DNA of 64,000 bases from CALLCD01 sp039196965 (lineage in GTDB: Bacteria > Pseudomonadota > Alphaproteobacteria > Caulobacterales > Hyphomonadaceae), in assembly GCA_039196965.1 (NCBI GenBank), contig JBCCUK010000016.1, positions 21,932-85,931 on the forward strand, given 5' to 3'. The number at the start of each line of letters is the position of its first letter. The stretch's first letter is position 1. Below the pieces are notes generated by a model. The model searched no databases. It was not told the DNA's origin and was given only the letters and a program-made list of their open reading frames with translations. Shown here one piece after another: positions 1 through 9,023 of this stretch. The translations under genes were made by a program, and so were the position numbers.

Positions 1-173
1 GCCTTTCCGCATGGCGCCAACAAGCAAGGCTTCTTGAAGCGCTTTCCCTGCTGGCCGCCGGTCAGCCCGTTACCGAAGTCGCGTATGCCGTCGGGTATGA
101 AAGCTCCAGCTCTTTCAGCGCTGTGTTCCGACAGACCTTTGGGACGTCGCCAAAGAGATATCGCCTCACATAG
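1..173 (+). CDS. AraC-family transcriptional regulator, C-terminal fragment (5' end outside window)
   Basis: Reading from base 3, the frame encodes the last 56 residues of an AraC/XylS-type regulator. The second helix-turn-helix is recognisable: VTEVAYAVGYESSSSFSAVF, then RQTFGTSPKRYR, the family signature of a recognition helix followed by F+..FG.SP..YR. The DNA-binding domain acts in the cytoplasm. It lies 264 bases upstream of and in the same direction as a TonB-dependent siderophore receptor. AraC regulators beside such receptors usually sense the ferri-siderophore and activate receptor transcription (PchR/YbtA type), which is the inferred role here. The sensor domain is outside the window, so the ligand cannot be judged. 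Confidence 0.85.
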   Translation, partial: LSAWRQQARLLEALSLLAAGQPVTEVAYAVGYESSSSFSAVFRQTFGTSPKRYRLT

Positions 174-437
174 AACGCCTTGCTGAATGACGGATCCAGA
201 TCAGTTCCAGTGCGTTCACCATACACCAGGCCACAACAGTTCCTGTAGTTCAACCTCTAGCAGCGCCTCTCTGCACATCGAACAAGCACTTGTAATTCCG
301 CTCCACAGATGAGGCAGAGGGCGCGGGCAAGCCCCTATTTTGGCCCGATAGCGACGGATTTTGACCCAAACCAATAAGTTTATACCGCGAATGCATATTA
401 TTCTCATATAGTTTTTTGACTTATGGAAGTTATTGAT
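174..437. promoter_or_regulatory. Intergenic promoter region of the siderophore receptor
   Basis: No gene is apparent between the AraC stop codon and the receptor start. The last 60 bases are AT-rich and hold the Fur-like site described separately. A GGAAG Shine-Dalgarno-like sequence at 425-429 supports the receptor start at 438 rather than the upstream in-frame ATG at 423, which has no ribosome binding site. Confidence 0.5.
392..406 (+). promoter_or_regulatory. Fur-like operator upstream of the TonB-dependent receptor
   Basis: TGCATATTATTCTCA matches 11 of 14 defined positions of the classical 7-1-7 Fur box TGAGAATNATTCTCA; the right half-site is perfect and the left one is weak. It lies about 30 bases before the receptor start, where a repressor would block transcription. 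The match was found by eye, and which iron regulator (Fur, Irr or RirA) would bind is unknown. Confidence 0.45.
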
Positions 438-2651
438 ATGGTAAATCGCACCGGACATTTGGCGGGCGTGTCCGCGCTCGCATTGCTCGCAGTCACTCCC
501 CCCCAATACGCCTATTCCCAATCAGATGAAGAACTGGAACTCGATGAAATCGTGATTGTCGGGTCACAAGTCGATCTCGGCGGTGAGTATGGCGGCGGAG
601 ATGTGGCCAGGTCAGCACGGGCCGGGATATTGGGAAATCTTGACTATTTGGATGCCCCATTTTCAAGCACAGCATTTACCGAGGAGCTTGCGCGCGAGCA
701 GCAAGCGATTTCGGTTACGGATCTTGTGCGAAATGACCCCACTGTTCAAATTGCACAGGGCTTCGGTAATTTTCAGGAAGTCTACGTCATCAGAGGGTTT
801 CCCGTCTTCTCGGATGATTTCACATATAATGGGCTCTTTGGGGTTTTACCTCGCCAATTCGTGGCTGCAGAACTGGTTGAGCGACTTGAAGTGTTTCGCG
901 GAGCCAATGCCTTCATTAATGGGGCTGCGCCGGGGACAAGCGGTGCCGGTGGCTTGGTCAATATCGTGCCCAAACGCGCTGGAAAAGAAGATCTGAATCG
1001 ACTGACCCTCGGACTTCGATCCGGAGCAGAGTTCATCGGGGCCGTCGATGTTGCTCGGAGCTTCGGCCGGAATGATGAGGTTGGCGTTCGATTCAATGCC
1101 GTGCGGCGGGACGGTGAAGTTGCCGTCGACGATCAAGATCGCGAATTGACCGTACTATCATTAGGAGCCACCTATGAAGTCACGCGTGCGCGCTTTTCAG
1201 TAGACTTTGGATACCAGAATAATCTGCTCGATAATCCACGACCTCAAATAACCCCCATTGGAGCTCCACCGGAAGCTCCAGACGCCGATTTCAACTTTGC
1301 CGTCCCCGGAACATTTGCCGACGATGAACAGTTTTTTGGGGCATTTCGTGGCGAATTCGACCTTACCGATTCTGTAACGGCCTGGGTCGCGTTTGGCGGC
1401 CGGAGCGGTGAAGAGGTCAACGCTCTGGCAAACCCAACGGTGCTGACAGATGGTTCCTTCACAGCGTCTCGTTTTGACAATGTAAGGGATGACAGGGTTT
1501 TATCCGGCGACCTTGGTATCCGCGCGAATTTTGATACCGGTCCAGTGGGACACACTTTCATAACATCAGGATCATTCTTCGACCTCGACTCCGAAAACGC
1601 TTTCGCTTTCAATTTCGACGCGATCACAGGCAGTATATTCCCTGGTGGACCCGAAACAGTATTATCGCCAATAGGCGACTTCCTTGGCGGTGATTTGGAT
1701 GATCCTCTCACAACCTTGTCGAACCAGAATCTGTCCATAGCGATCGCCGATACAATGTCATTTTTCGATGATCGTTTGCTCGTCACCGCGGGGGTCCGTT
1801 TTCAGGACATTGAAACAGAAGCGTTTGACTTCACCACCGGCGAAACCGTTTCCGATGTTAATGGCGACGCATTTACACCCGCCTTCGGCTTCGTCGCAAA
1901 GCCGCTTGAGAACGTCTCCATCTTTGGAAACTATGCCGAAAACCTGCAACCCGGCGAGGTCGTCGGTGCGGTGAGCCCGGGCGGTATAATCCTTCGAAAC
2001 GCCAATGACGTACTCGATCCATTTCGCGGAGAACAGTTCGAACTCGGAGCAAAGTACGGCAACGATGATTACGGCGTAACTTTCAGCTTGTTCCAGGTCA
2101 CACAAGCAAATGCGATCGTCACCGACGTCGTTGATGCCGATGACGGTATGGGCGGCCTCTTTCAGGAGGCTGAGCTTACCGATGATGGGGAGCAGCGCAC
2201 CCGAGGCATTGAACTCGTCGCCTATGGAGAGCCTGTTGACGGTCTCAGTTTGATTGGCGGATTGACCTTCCTAGATGCCGATCTCAATGAAACGCAAGAT
2301 GGCATCAACGAAGGCAACACCCCGATAGGGATTCCGGATTTTCGGGCAACGCTGAATGCGAGGTATGACATTCCTATCATCCCCGGCTTTAGCATTGATG
2401 GCCGGGTCATCTATTCGGATAGCCAGTTTATTGATTTGACGAACGATAATCAGATTGATGGCTTTACAAGATTGGACCTCGGCGTGAGCTATGCTGCCAA
2501 TGTTGCGTCCAAAGATGTTGTGATGAGACTGCGTGTTGAAAACGTCACCGATAATGAGTTCTTCGAATCGAGCGGTGGCTTCCCGGGAGCAAACTTCCTC
2601 GTTCTGGCTCAACCACGAACCGTTCTGTTCTCGGTTGCTGCAGATTTTTAG
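438..2651 (+). CDS. TonB-dependent siderophore receptor
   Basis: Outer-membrane receptor that imports ferric siderophore using energy from TonB-ExbB-ExbD. The 737-residue protein has a Sec signal peptide (about residues 1-27, ending near AYSQ), a TonB-box-like DEIVIVG just after it, a plug domain over roughly residues 60-185 (DLVRNDPTVQ, YVIRGFP, ERLEVFRGANAF, GAGGLVNIVPKRA) and a 22-strand-type barrel ending PRTVLFSVAADF with the expected terminal Phe. The plug motifs are those of the FhuA/FhuE/FpvA-like siderophore subfamily rather than vitamin B12 or heme receptors. The MFS permease downstream is of the type that moves whole siderophore over the inner membrane. An AraC regulator and a Fur-like site lie upstream. 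The exact siderophore cannot be told. Confidence 0.93.
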   Translation: MVNRTGHLAGVSALALLAVTPPQYAYSQSDEELELDEIVIVGSQVDLGGEYGGGDVARSARAGILGNLDYLDAPFSSTAFTEELAREQQAISVTDLVRNDPTVQIAQGFGNFQEVYVIRGFPVFSDDFTYNGLFGVLPRQFVAAELVERLEVFRGANAFINGAAPGTSGAGGLVNIVPKRAGKEDLNRLTLGLRSGAEFIGAVDVARSFGRNDEVGVRFNAVRRDGEVAVDDQDRELTVLSLGATYEVTRARFSVDFGYQNNLLDNPRPQITPIGAPPEAPDADFNFAVPGTFADDEQFFGAFRGEFDLTDSVTAWVAFGGRSGEEVNALANPTVLTDGSFTASRFDNVRDDRVLSGDLGIRANFDTGPVGHTFITSGSFFDLDSENAFAFNFDAITGSIFPGGPETVLSPIGDFLGGDLDDPLTTLSNQNLSIAIADTMSFFDDRLLVTAGVRFQDIETEAFDFTTGETVSDVNGDAFTPAFGFVAKPLENVSIFGNYAENLQPGEVVGAVSPGGIILRNANDVLDPFRGEQFELGAKYGNDDYGVTFSLFQVTQANAIVTDVVDADDGMGGLFQEAELTDDGEQRTRGIELVAYGEPVDGLSLIGGLTFLDADLNETQDGINEGNTPIGIPDFRATLNARYDIPIIPGFSIDGRVIYSDSQFIDLTNDNQIDGFTRLDLGVSYAANVASKDVVMRLRVENVTDNEFFESSGGFPGANFLVLAQPRTVLFSVAADF

Positions 2652-2662
2652 GTTGAATCGTT

Positions 2663-2725
2663 GTCCCTCCGCAGCTTTGGCGAGAAGCAAGCCACGCTTG
2701 CGCGTTAACAAGGCGGCGGAGGGAC
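2663..2725 (+). promoter_or_regulatory. Nested inverted repeats in the receptor-MFS intergenic gap
   Basis: A perfect 10-bp inverted repeat, GTCCCTCCGC at 2663-2672 and GCGGAGGGAC at 2716-2725, encloses a second perfect hairpin GCAAGC-CAC-GCTTGC at 2687-2701. It starts 11 bases after the receptor stop. No T-run follows, so it is not a standard intrinsic terminator. It could protect the receptor mRNA 3' end and reduce read-through into the permease gene. Confidence 0.55.
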
Positions 2726-2803
2726 TGGGGTCACGCCTCGCTTCCGTAAGACAACTCGTCTAAATCGAGCCAGAGTCGACTAGCAAATAGGAGTGACCCG
2801 CAG

Positions 2804-4018
2804 ATGGAAGACAATGCGCGCTGGCGGGTCTTAGCTGTGATAGGCCTACTGTACGCTGCTCAGTTCATACCTTTTTCATTTGCCAATATGGCGTTGCCGA
2901 TCATACTGCGTCAGGAGGGATACTCGGCAACGAAAATAGGGTTTCTTCAGCTCGCGGCGCTTCCGTATATCTTCAAGTTCCTTTGGGCTCCGCTGATTGA
3001 TCGATTTCAAATCGGAACCCAAAGGTACAAATCGTGGATTCTGGTTCTATCGATCATTCACATCGTCTGCATCGTGGCTTTGGCCCTCACCGGCCCTGAT
3101 GGTAATATAACCCTACTCTTTACCTTATTGGTTCTCGCATCTTTGGCGATTAGTACGCAGGACATCGCCGTTGACGCGTTGGCCATATCCTTGATGCGCC
3201 CATCTGAACGCACGATTGGTAGTACATTCCAAAATATTGGGCTCTATGCTGGGGGTCTGATCGGCGGCTTCGGTTTTCTTTATCTATACAATACGATTGG
3301 CTGGACATTGGCGCTGCTAATCCAGATCGTGCTATTCGCCTTGCCACTCTTCACCTTGTTCACCGTAGAGGAACCCCCGCGCGCCAAGGACGCACCGAAG
3401 GTTGAATTTACCAGCGCCTTCAAATTCTTCACGCAAGACAAGATTATTGGGTGGCTCACAATACTAGCCACAATGCGTCTGCCGCTGGTGCTCACCTTTA
3501 TCCCCATGCGCCTGCTGATGGTCGATGTAGGAATGAGCATTGAAGAAATCGCGGTCTGGTTTGGTCTGTTCGCTATGTGCGCTGGCGGGGGAACCGCCGC
3601 CGTCCTCGGTCCGCTTCTGCGCGACTTACCACGCACACAAGCAATCTACCTCATTGGCTTTTTGAATATTCCACTTCTCTTGATGGTGAGCGTGATCGCC
3701 GCCGCATTTCCCTCCGAAATCCGGTTTGCCATTATTATCGTCTGGATAGGGATTGCGATTACGGACGTCGTTATGTTTCGAGGTGCGATGGACAAGGTCC
3801 GTCCTGAAATACCGGGCTTCGACTTCTCAGCCCAAATTGCCATTTATTTGCTCTTGCCCGGATTAATCGATCCATTGGCCGGTTACGTGATTGATACCAG
3901 AGGGTACTTGCCGGTCTTCATGGCCGCTATACCACTCGCGCTCTTGCCATTAGGGCTTCTATACGCATCCACCAGAAATAACGAGGCGGTATCACGAACA
4001 GAGGGAACATCTATTTAG
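2804..4018 (+). CDS. MFS transporter, RhtX/FptX (AmpG-like) siderophore permease
   Basis: 404-residue inner-membrane protein with about twelve hydrophobic segments. The N-terminal half (LLYAAQFIPFSFANMALP, then GYSATKIGFLQLAALPYIFKFLWAPLID) is characteristic of the AmpG/RhtX/FptX branch, whose members carry intact siderophores or muropeptides into the cytoplasm by proton symport. The position 152 bases behind a TonB-dependent siderophore receptor and an AraC regulator matches known rhtX/fptX loci, so siderophore import is preferred over muropeptide import. A GGAG-containing ribosome binding site lies about 15 bases upstream of the ATG. It converges with guaA, leaving only 25 bases between the two stops. 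Confidence 0.85.
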   Translation: MEDNARWRVLAVIGLLYAAQFIPFSFANMALPIILRQEGYSATKIGFLQLAALPYIFKFLWAPLIDRFQIGTQRYKSWILVLSIIHIVCIVALALTGPDGNITLLFTLLVLASLAISTQDIAVDALAISLMRPSERTIGSTFQNIGLYAGGLIGGFGFLYLYNTIGWTLALLIQIVLFALPLFTLFTVEEPPRAKDAPKVEFTSAFKFFTQDKIIGWLTILATMRLPLVLTFIPMRLLMVDVGMSIEEIAVWFGLFAMCAGGGTAAVLGPLLRDLPRTQAIYLIGFLNIPLLLMVSVIAAAFPSEIRFAIIIVWIGIAITDVVMFRGAMDKVRPEIPGFDFSAQIAIYLLLPGLIDPLAGYVIDTRGYLPVFMAAIPLALLPLGLLYASTRNNEAVSRTEGTSI

Positions 4019-4043
4019 TCTCACTCATGACCAAGACTGGTAG

Positions 4044-5621
4044 TTATTCCCACTCGATCGTGCCCGGAGGTTTCGATGTGATATCGTAGACGACCCGGTT
4101 GACGCCTTTCACCTCATTGATGATCCGGGTAGCGACGCGCCCGAGGAAGTCATGGGGAAAGGGAAAATAGTCCGCTGTCATACCGTCTGTAGACGTTACA
4201 GCACGAAGAGCCAGCACAGCTTCGTAGGTGCGCTCATCCCCCATTACTCCGACGGTATTTACCGGCAATAGAACGCTGAACGCCTGCCAGATATCATCGT
4301 AGAGGCCAGCCGCCTTGATTTCTTCGATATATATCGCATCCGCTTTACGAAGTGTATCGGCTTTCCCCCTTGTAATCTCTCCCGGAATACGGATAGCAAG
4401 ACCCGGTCCCGGAAAGGGATGCCGCCCGACAAAAGTTTCGGGCAGGCCAAGCTCTCGTCCGAGAGCGCGGACTTCATCCTTAAACAGATCACGCAGAGGC
4501 TCGACCAGTTTCATATTCATGCGCTCGGGCAGACCACCAACATTGTGGTGAGACTTGATCGTCACAGACGGCCCACCAATCGCCGAGACGCTCTCTATAA
4601 CATCCGGATACAGAGTGCCCTGCGCCAGAAAATCCGCACCGCCAATCTTCTTCGCTTCCTCTTCGAAGACATCAATGAACAAGCCACCGATGATCTTACG
4701 TTTCCGCTCCGGATCGGACACACCATCGAGCTGGCCAAGAAACAGGTCAGAAGCATCAACATGGATGAGCGGGATATTATAATGCTCCCGGAACAGGCCA
4801 ACCACTTGTTCGCTTTCACCAAGGCGCATCAGGCCATGGTCGACATAAACGCAGGTCAGCTGTTCGCCGATCGCCTCATGGATCAAGACCGCGGCGACGG
4901 AGGAATCCACACCGCCAGAGAGGCCGCAAATTACCTTGCCCTGCCCGACCTGTTTTCTGATTTTTTCTATCGCTTCAGCGCGATAGGCCGCCATGGTCCA
5001 ATCGCCCTTCAGCCCGGCAATGCCGTGGGTGAAATTGCGCAGCATCATCGTGCCATTGACGGTATGGACAACTTCAGGATGGAACTGGGTGCCATAGAAA
5101 TGGCGTTCCGGATCGGCAATGACGGCGTAGGGTGCGCCCTGTGATTTCGCGATGACCTGAAAACCGGAAGCCATTTCGGCAACATGGTCACCGTGACTCA
5201 TCCAGACCTGCTCGCCATTCTCGCTCCCAAAAAGATCAGCGAGAATTGGATCATCGAGCACACGGTCAATATAGGCGCGGCCGAACTCCCGGCTTGTCCC
5301 GCTTTCGACCCGCCCGCCAAGCTGCTCCATCATCACCTGCTGTCCATAACAGATGCCGAGTACGGGCACGCCCAGGGTAAAGACCGCCTCATCCGCCCTC
5401 GGACTGTCCTCCCATGTAACGCTGGATGGACTGCCGGAGAGGATAATTGCCTGTGGCTGATACGATGTCAGGAAATCGCCATCGACTTTGTTGAAGGGGT
5501 GGATCTCGCAATAAACGCCGCTTTCGCGCAGGCGACGGGCGATCAGTTGGGTCACCTGAGAGCCAAAATCGATAATGAGCGCACGTTCATGAGGTTGATC
5601 AGCTGAAGTGTTTTTGGTCAT
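4044..5621 (-). CDS. guaA: GMP synthase (glutamine-hydrolysing)
   Basis: Converts XMP, ATP and glutamine to GMP, the last step of guanine nucleotide synthesis in the cytoplasm. The 525-residue length is normal. The N-terminal class I glutamine amidotransferase has nucleophile Cys91 in GICYGQQ and His181/Glu183 in HPEV; the ATP pyrophosphatase domain has the PP-loop SGGVDSS at 235-241; the C-terminal dimerisation domain ends PPGTIEWE, as in orthologues. Housekeeping gene with no sign of damage. The next gene on the strand lies 60 bases upstream. Confidence 0.98.
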   Translation of the reverse strand: MTKNTSADQPHERALIIDFGSQVTQLIARRLRESGVYCEIHPFNKVDGDFLTSYQPQAIILSGSPSSVTWEDSPRADEAVFTLGVPVLGICYGQQVMMEQLGGRVESGTSREFGRAYIDRVLDDPILADLFGSENGEQVWMSHGDHVAEMASGFQVIAKSQGAPYAVIADPERHFYGTQFHPEVVHTVNGTMMLRNFTHGIAGLKGDWTMAAYRAEAIEKIRKQVGQGKVICGLSGGVDSSVAAVLIHEAIGEQLTCVYVDHGLMRLGESEQVVGLFREHYNIPLIHVDASDLFLGQLDGVSDPERKRKIIGGLFIDVFEEEAKKIGGADFLAQGTLYPDVIESVSAIGGPSVTIKSHHNVGGLPERMNMKLVEPLRDLFKDEVRALGRELGLPETFVGRHPFPGPGLAIRIPGEITRGKADTLRKADAIYIEEIKAAGLYDDIWQAFSVLLPVNTVGVMGDERTYEAVLALRAVTSTDGMTADYFPFPHDFLGRVATRIINEVKGVNRVVYDITSKPPGTIEWE

Positions 5622-5681
5622 GGGCTCGTCTATCTGAGTCTTGAGGCTGCTGACAAGCCAAGCGAGTCGCGGTCTCTGCGG

Positions 5682-6221
5682 TTACTGTTTGAAAGCAGAT
5701 AGGGCTGACCGCAGGGATACTTGCAATTCTGCATCTGTGAGCTGCCCAACATTACTATCAAAAACATCGTAGAATTTTGGTGCCGAGAATGTTGCCTTCA
5801 AATCGGCTTTGAAGTGCGGTGCCGAAGTTTCAAACTGACCGAGGACATTTCTAGCACCGCCACCTCCGGGCGATGTGGCAAGGGCGACCATGGGTTTGGC
5901 TTGAAAGACCTTGGTTTCGATCCGGGACATCCAGTCAAAAAGGCTCTTGTACCCTGCCGTGTAAGAGCCATTGTGTTCGGCAAAAGCAAAGAGCAATTGA
6001 TCGGCGGCACCGATCTTTTCAAACAGAGCTTGCGCGGGCTCCGGAATGCCCATCTCATTTTCGGTATCGATGCAATAGATCGGAAGATCGAAATCGCGCA
6101 CGGAGAAAAGCTCAATTTCGGTATCCATGATCTCCGCGCGGAGCACATTGGCAGCATGTTGCAGCAGTGCCTTATTGATGGAATTCAGGCTGTTGCTGGC
6201 GGCGAAGGCGAGTGTCTGCAT
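5682..6221 (-). CDS. NADPH-dependent FMN reductase family protein
   Basis: 179-residue flavodoxin-like protein. The N-terminal strand-loop (FAASNSLNSINKALLQ) fits the FMN phosphate-binding loop of the NADPH-dependent FMN/quinone/azo reductase family; a second flavin-contact region is AEHNGSYTAGYKSLFDW, and SPGGGGARNVL is the conserved glycine-rich loop. It should be a soluble homodimer that reduces FMN, quinones or similar substrates with NAD(P)H; the physiological substrate cannot be deduced. It lies between rsmB and guaA on the same strand with short gaps, so co-transcription is possible. Confidence 0.85.
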   Translation of the reverse strand: MQTLAFAASNSLNSINKALLQHAANVLRAEIMDTEIELFSVRDFDLPIYCIDTENEMGIPEPAQALFEKIGAADQLLFAFAEHNGSYTAGYKSLFDWMSRIETKVFQAKPMVALATSPGGGGARNVLGQFETSAPHFKADLKATFSAPKFYDVFDSNVGQLTDAELQVSLRSALSAFKQ

Positions 6222-6252
6222 GATGGTCTCCGATGAAAGAGTTACGCGCGTG

Positions 6253-7563
6253 TCAATTAGGGCGTCGCTGCATCACCGCAAAGAAGAATCCGTCGGTGCC
6301 CGCCCGACGAGGCGTTAGACGCACGCTACCGGTCGGTCCTTCGGCCGAATGCACACTCTCTGTGCCTTTATCGGTGAGCAAGCCCGACGCGATCGCCGCC
6401 TCGGCGGCGCTGATCTGGGTGAACTCAGAATGGTCCTGGAGAAAACCGGCGACGCGGTCTTCGTCTTCTTCCATCAGGAAAGAACAGGTCGCGTAGACCA
6501 GTCGGCCACCCAGTTTCACGAACGCAGAGGCAGCTTCAAGAATCTCCGTCTGTTCTGCGATCCGCTTATCGAGAGCGGCTGGCTTGAGACGCCATTTGGA
6601 ATCCGGCCGACGCCGCCAAGTGCCAGTACCCGTGCAAGGCGCATCAACGAAGACACAATCCATGGCATCTTTCAGAGCCTCCAGCTGCTCCGGTTCCCGG
6701 GGGTGACAAAGCTGGACATTATGCGCGCCGGACCGCTTCAGCCGCGGAATGAGGGCGCTTAGACGCCGCCCGTCAATATCATAGGCATGAACCTGCCCCT
6801 TGCCGCCAAGCATTGCCGCCATGGCGAGGGTCTTTCCGCCACCACCGGCACAATAATCAAGGACCTGTTCGCCCGGTTTCAAATTTGCCACCGAGGCCGC
6901 GATCTGGGACCCGGCATCCTGAACCTCCACCCAACCTTTAGAGTAGGCTGGGATGGATTGCAGGCTCGCCTCGCGCTGGGATGGGTCGGGAGCCGGAATA
7001 TGAAAGGCGTGCCGCAGGAGAGGCGATGGGATTGCCTTAACTGATCTAAGGGCCTTTCCTGCCTTTTCAGCGTCGGCCTTTAGCGTATTGACCCGCAAAT
7101 CGACATCGGCTCGCACGGCCATGGCCTGAGCCTCAATCACCGCTTCCTCACCAAAGACGCGAGCCATATGGGGCACGAGCCATTCCGGGAAATCTCCGGC
7201 AACATGGCTGTGTGCCGTGACATCAGGTGCCATGACCAGTTTCTCCCGCTCATCGAGAGTCAATGGCGAGGGGGCATGTTCGGTATCCATGGCTTCGTCG
7301 ATCCGGCGAATATCCCAGCCCCAGGCAAAGGATATAGCTCCAAGAACCAGAGCGCGGGGCTCTTCAGATCCCATGGCGTGGGCAATGGAATTTCGCTTTC
7401 GAAGCGCATCCAGCACCAGACCAGACACCCAGGCCCGATCCTTTGAACCGGCATAGCGGGAGCGTTTGCCCCAGTCGCGCATGGCCGATTTGACCGGCTG
7501 ATGTCGGCTGGTCACATCCCCAAGCACATCTATTGCCGCCGCGATCCGGCCACCATCACGCAT
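6253..7563 (-). CDS. rsmB: 16S rRNA (cytosine-C5)-methyltransferase RsmB/NOL1-NOP2-Sun family
   Basis: 436 residues from the ATG at 7563; the frame stays open upstream, but the extra part has no family similarity and would overlap the divergent GNAT gene. It methylates C5 of a cytosine in rRNA using SAM. Motif I is VLDYCAGGGGKTLAMAA; motif IV is DAPCTGTGTWRRRPDSKW with one catalytic Cys; motif VI is LVYATCSF with the second. Both cysteines of the RCMT mechanism are present. The N-terminus (RDWGKRSRYAGSKDRAWVSGLVLDALR) resembles the NusB-like region found in RsmB and related alphaproteobacterial proteins. Exact target base not provable; RsmB is the best guess. Confidence 0.88.
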   Translation of the reverse strand: MRDGGRIAAAIDVLGDVTSRHQPVKSAMRDWGKRSRYAGSKDRAWVSGLVLDALRKRNSIAHAMGSEEPRALVLGAISFAWGWDIRRIDEAMDTEHAPSPLTLDEREKLVMAPDVTAHSHVAGDFPEWLVPHMARVFGEEAVIEAQAMAVRADVDLRVNTLKADAEKAGKALRSVKAIPSPLLRHAFHIPAPDPSQREASLQSIPAYSKGWVEVQDAGSQIAASVANLKPGEQVLDYCAGGGGKTLAMAAMLGGKGQVHAYDIDGRRLSALIPRLKRSGAHNVQLCHPREPEQLEALKDAMDCVFVDAPCTGTGTWRRRPDSKWRLKPAALDKRIAEQTEILEAASAFVKLGGRLVYATCSFLMEEDEDRVAGFLQDHSEFTQISAAEAAIASGLLTDKGTESVHSAEGPTGSVRLTPRRAGTDGFFFAVMQRRPN

Positions 7564-7632
7564 TTCTACTGCTTTCGCTGTTCCCGGTTGATGGGCCGTG
7601 TTAGCGATGATGTCTGTAGATGGGAACCCGAA

Positions 7633-8247
7633 ATGACTGTGCTGCAAATAGATCTGCCGGAAAACATGAGATCCGCTAGCCGCAGTGACTGGCGAGCGGT
7701 CGCTGACATTACCGGCGAGGCATTTGCCGATGATCCGGTGAATCGCTGGATATTCGGCACTGAAGCCGCGATCCGGGCCTGCTTTAGGGCAATGGCAAGA
7801 GACGTCTACGTTGGCCGGGGCCTCTGCCATATCGCCGGAGATCACGGAGCCACGATGTGGGCGTTGCCAGATCAGGCGACAGGATCAGGGCTTCTGGCAA
7901 ATCTGCGATTTGCCAACGCAATCATGTTTCGTGGGAGCAAGGGCGCATTAAAGCGCGCCTTTCATCTTGGCAAGCTCATGGAGCAAAACCACCCCAAGGA
8001 ACGCCACGCTTATCTCTTTTCAGTCAGTACGCGGCGCTCTGCCAGAGGCAAGGGCTATGGAAAAGCACTGCTGGCTCCGGTTCTAGAAGCCTGTAACCGG
8101 GAATCATTGCCGGCCTATCTGGAAAACTCCAATCCGGCCAATACCGGCTTCTACCGCTCTCTCGGTTTCGAAACGCTTGGCACTTTTGCCGTCGGCGATG
8201 GTGGCCCTCCCATGGAGCCCATGTGGCGTGAGCCTTTGAGGACGTGA
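7633..8247 (+). CDS. GNAT-family N-acetyltransferase
   Basis: 204-residue protein starting at ATG 7633 (MTVLQIDLPENMRSASRSDW); a longer frame reaches back to 7501 but would overlap rsmB. The acetyl-CoA loop motif A is visible as VSTRRSARGKGYGKALLAPVLE, followed by PAYLENSNPANTGFYRSLGFE, the usual last strand and helix of the GNAT fold. The N-terminal FADDPVNRWIF element is typical of a subgroup of actinobacterial and proteobacterial acetyltransferases. The substrate is unknown. It is divergent from rsmB and lies just upstream of modA, so a shared transcript is possible, though no functional link to molybdate is evident. Confidence 0.88.
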   Translation: MTVLQIDLPENMRSASRSDWRAVADITGEAFADDPVNRWIFGTEAAIRACFRAMARDVYVGRGLCHIAGDHGATMWALPDQATGSGLLANLRFANAIMFRGSKGALKRAFHLGKLMEQNHPKERHAYLFSVSTRRSARGKGYGKALLAPVLEACNRESLPAYLENSNPANTGFYRSLGFETLGTFAVGDGGPPMEPMWREPLRT

Positions 8248-8264
8248 TTGGACAGCTGGCGAAG

Positions 8265-9023
8265 ATGACGAGTTGTATTCGAACATGTCTGGCTTTGTGC
8301 CTGCTGGTGGTGAACCTGTCTTCCGCCGACGCACTTGCTGAAGAAGCGACCATAGCCGTTGCTTCGAACTTCAAGCCGGCCATGGCCGAGATCGAACGAA
8401 GCTTCGAGGAGCAGACTGGCCACGAGCTCAGCGTATCATTCGGCTCAACGGGGAAAATCTTCAGTCAGATCCAGTTTGGTGCGCCCTTCGATGTCTTTCT
8501 GAGCGCAGACACACAGCACACAGATCGCGCGATAGAAGATGGTTTAGCGATTGAAGAGACGGCCTTCGTCTACGCTATCGGCAGCCTGGTTCTCTGGTCA
8601 CCTAGCGAAACTGACATCAGCCTGCCGACCCTCTCCTCGCCATCAATCAGAAAGCTCGCCATGGCGAACCCTGCAAGCGCGCCTTACGGCGTCGCGGCCC
8701 AGGAGACACTGGCCTATTTCGGAATGGCCGATACCATAACTCTCAAACGTGTTCTGGGAGAGAGTATCGGCCAGGCTTTCGCTTTTGTGCACACCGGCAA
8801 TGCCGATGCCGGCCTCGTCGCACTCTCGCAAGTCCTGCAATTGCCAGATGATCAAAACGGCTTCTATGACGCCGTCCCGCAAGAGGCTTACAGGCCGATC
8901 GAACAATCCGCCGTCCTGTTAAATCGCGGGGACGGAAACCAAGCCGCCGAAGCGTTTCTGGAGTATCTTGATTCCGACAGCGCCCAAGCGATCATTCGTC
9001 AGTATGGCTACAGTACGCCATGA
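8265..9023 (+). CDS. modA: Molybdate ABC transporter, periplasmic binding protein
   Basis: 252 residues from ATG 8265; a GTG at 8244 overlapping the GNAT stop is an alternative start. The signal peptide runs to about ALA-EE. The mature N-terminus IAVASNFKPAMAEIERSFEEQTGHELSVSFGSTGKI is the ModA signature that wraps the oxyanion (the SNF and GSTGK loops), and GAPFDVFLSADTQHTDRAIEDG follows as expected. It captures molybdate (or tungstate) in the periplasm for ModBC. Its stop codon overlaps the modB start by 4 bases, showing translational coupling. Confidence 0.95.
   Translation: MTSCIRTCLALCLLVVNLSSADALAEEATIAVASNFKPAMAEIERSFEEQTGHELSVSFGSTGKIFSQIQFGAPFDVFLSADTQHTDRAIEDGLAIEETAFVYAIGSLVLWSPSETDISLPTLSSPSIRKLAMANPASAPYGVAAQETLAYFGMADTITLKRVLGESIGQAFAFVHTGNADAGLVALSQVLQLPDDQNGFYDAVPQEAYRPIEQSAVLLNRGDGNQAAEAFLEYLDSDSAQAIIRQYGYSTP

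Noticed and set aside
4419..5144. 241-codon plus-strand open frame
   Set aside because: It lies entirely within guaA on the opposite strand, with no domain or ribosome binding site; it is a shadow frame.
7564..7845. Extended N-terminus of the rsmB frame
   Set aside because: The additional 94 codons have no family similarity and run across the divergent GNAT gene start; ATG 7563 fits known protein length.
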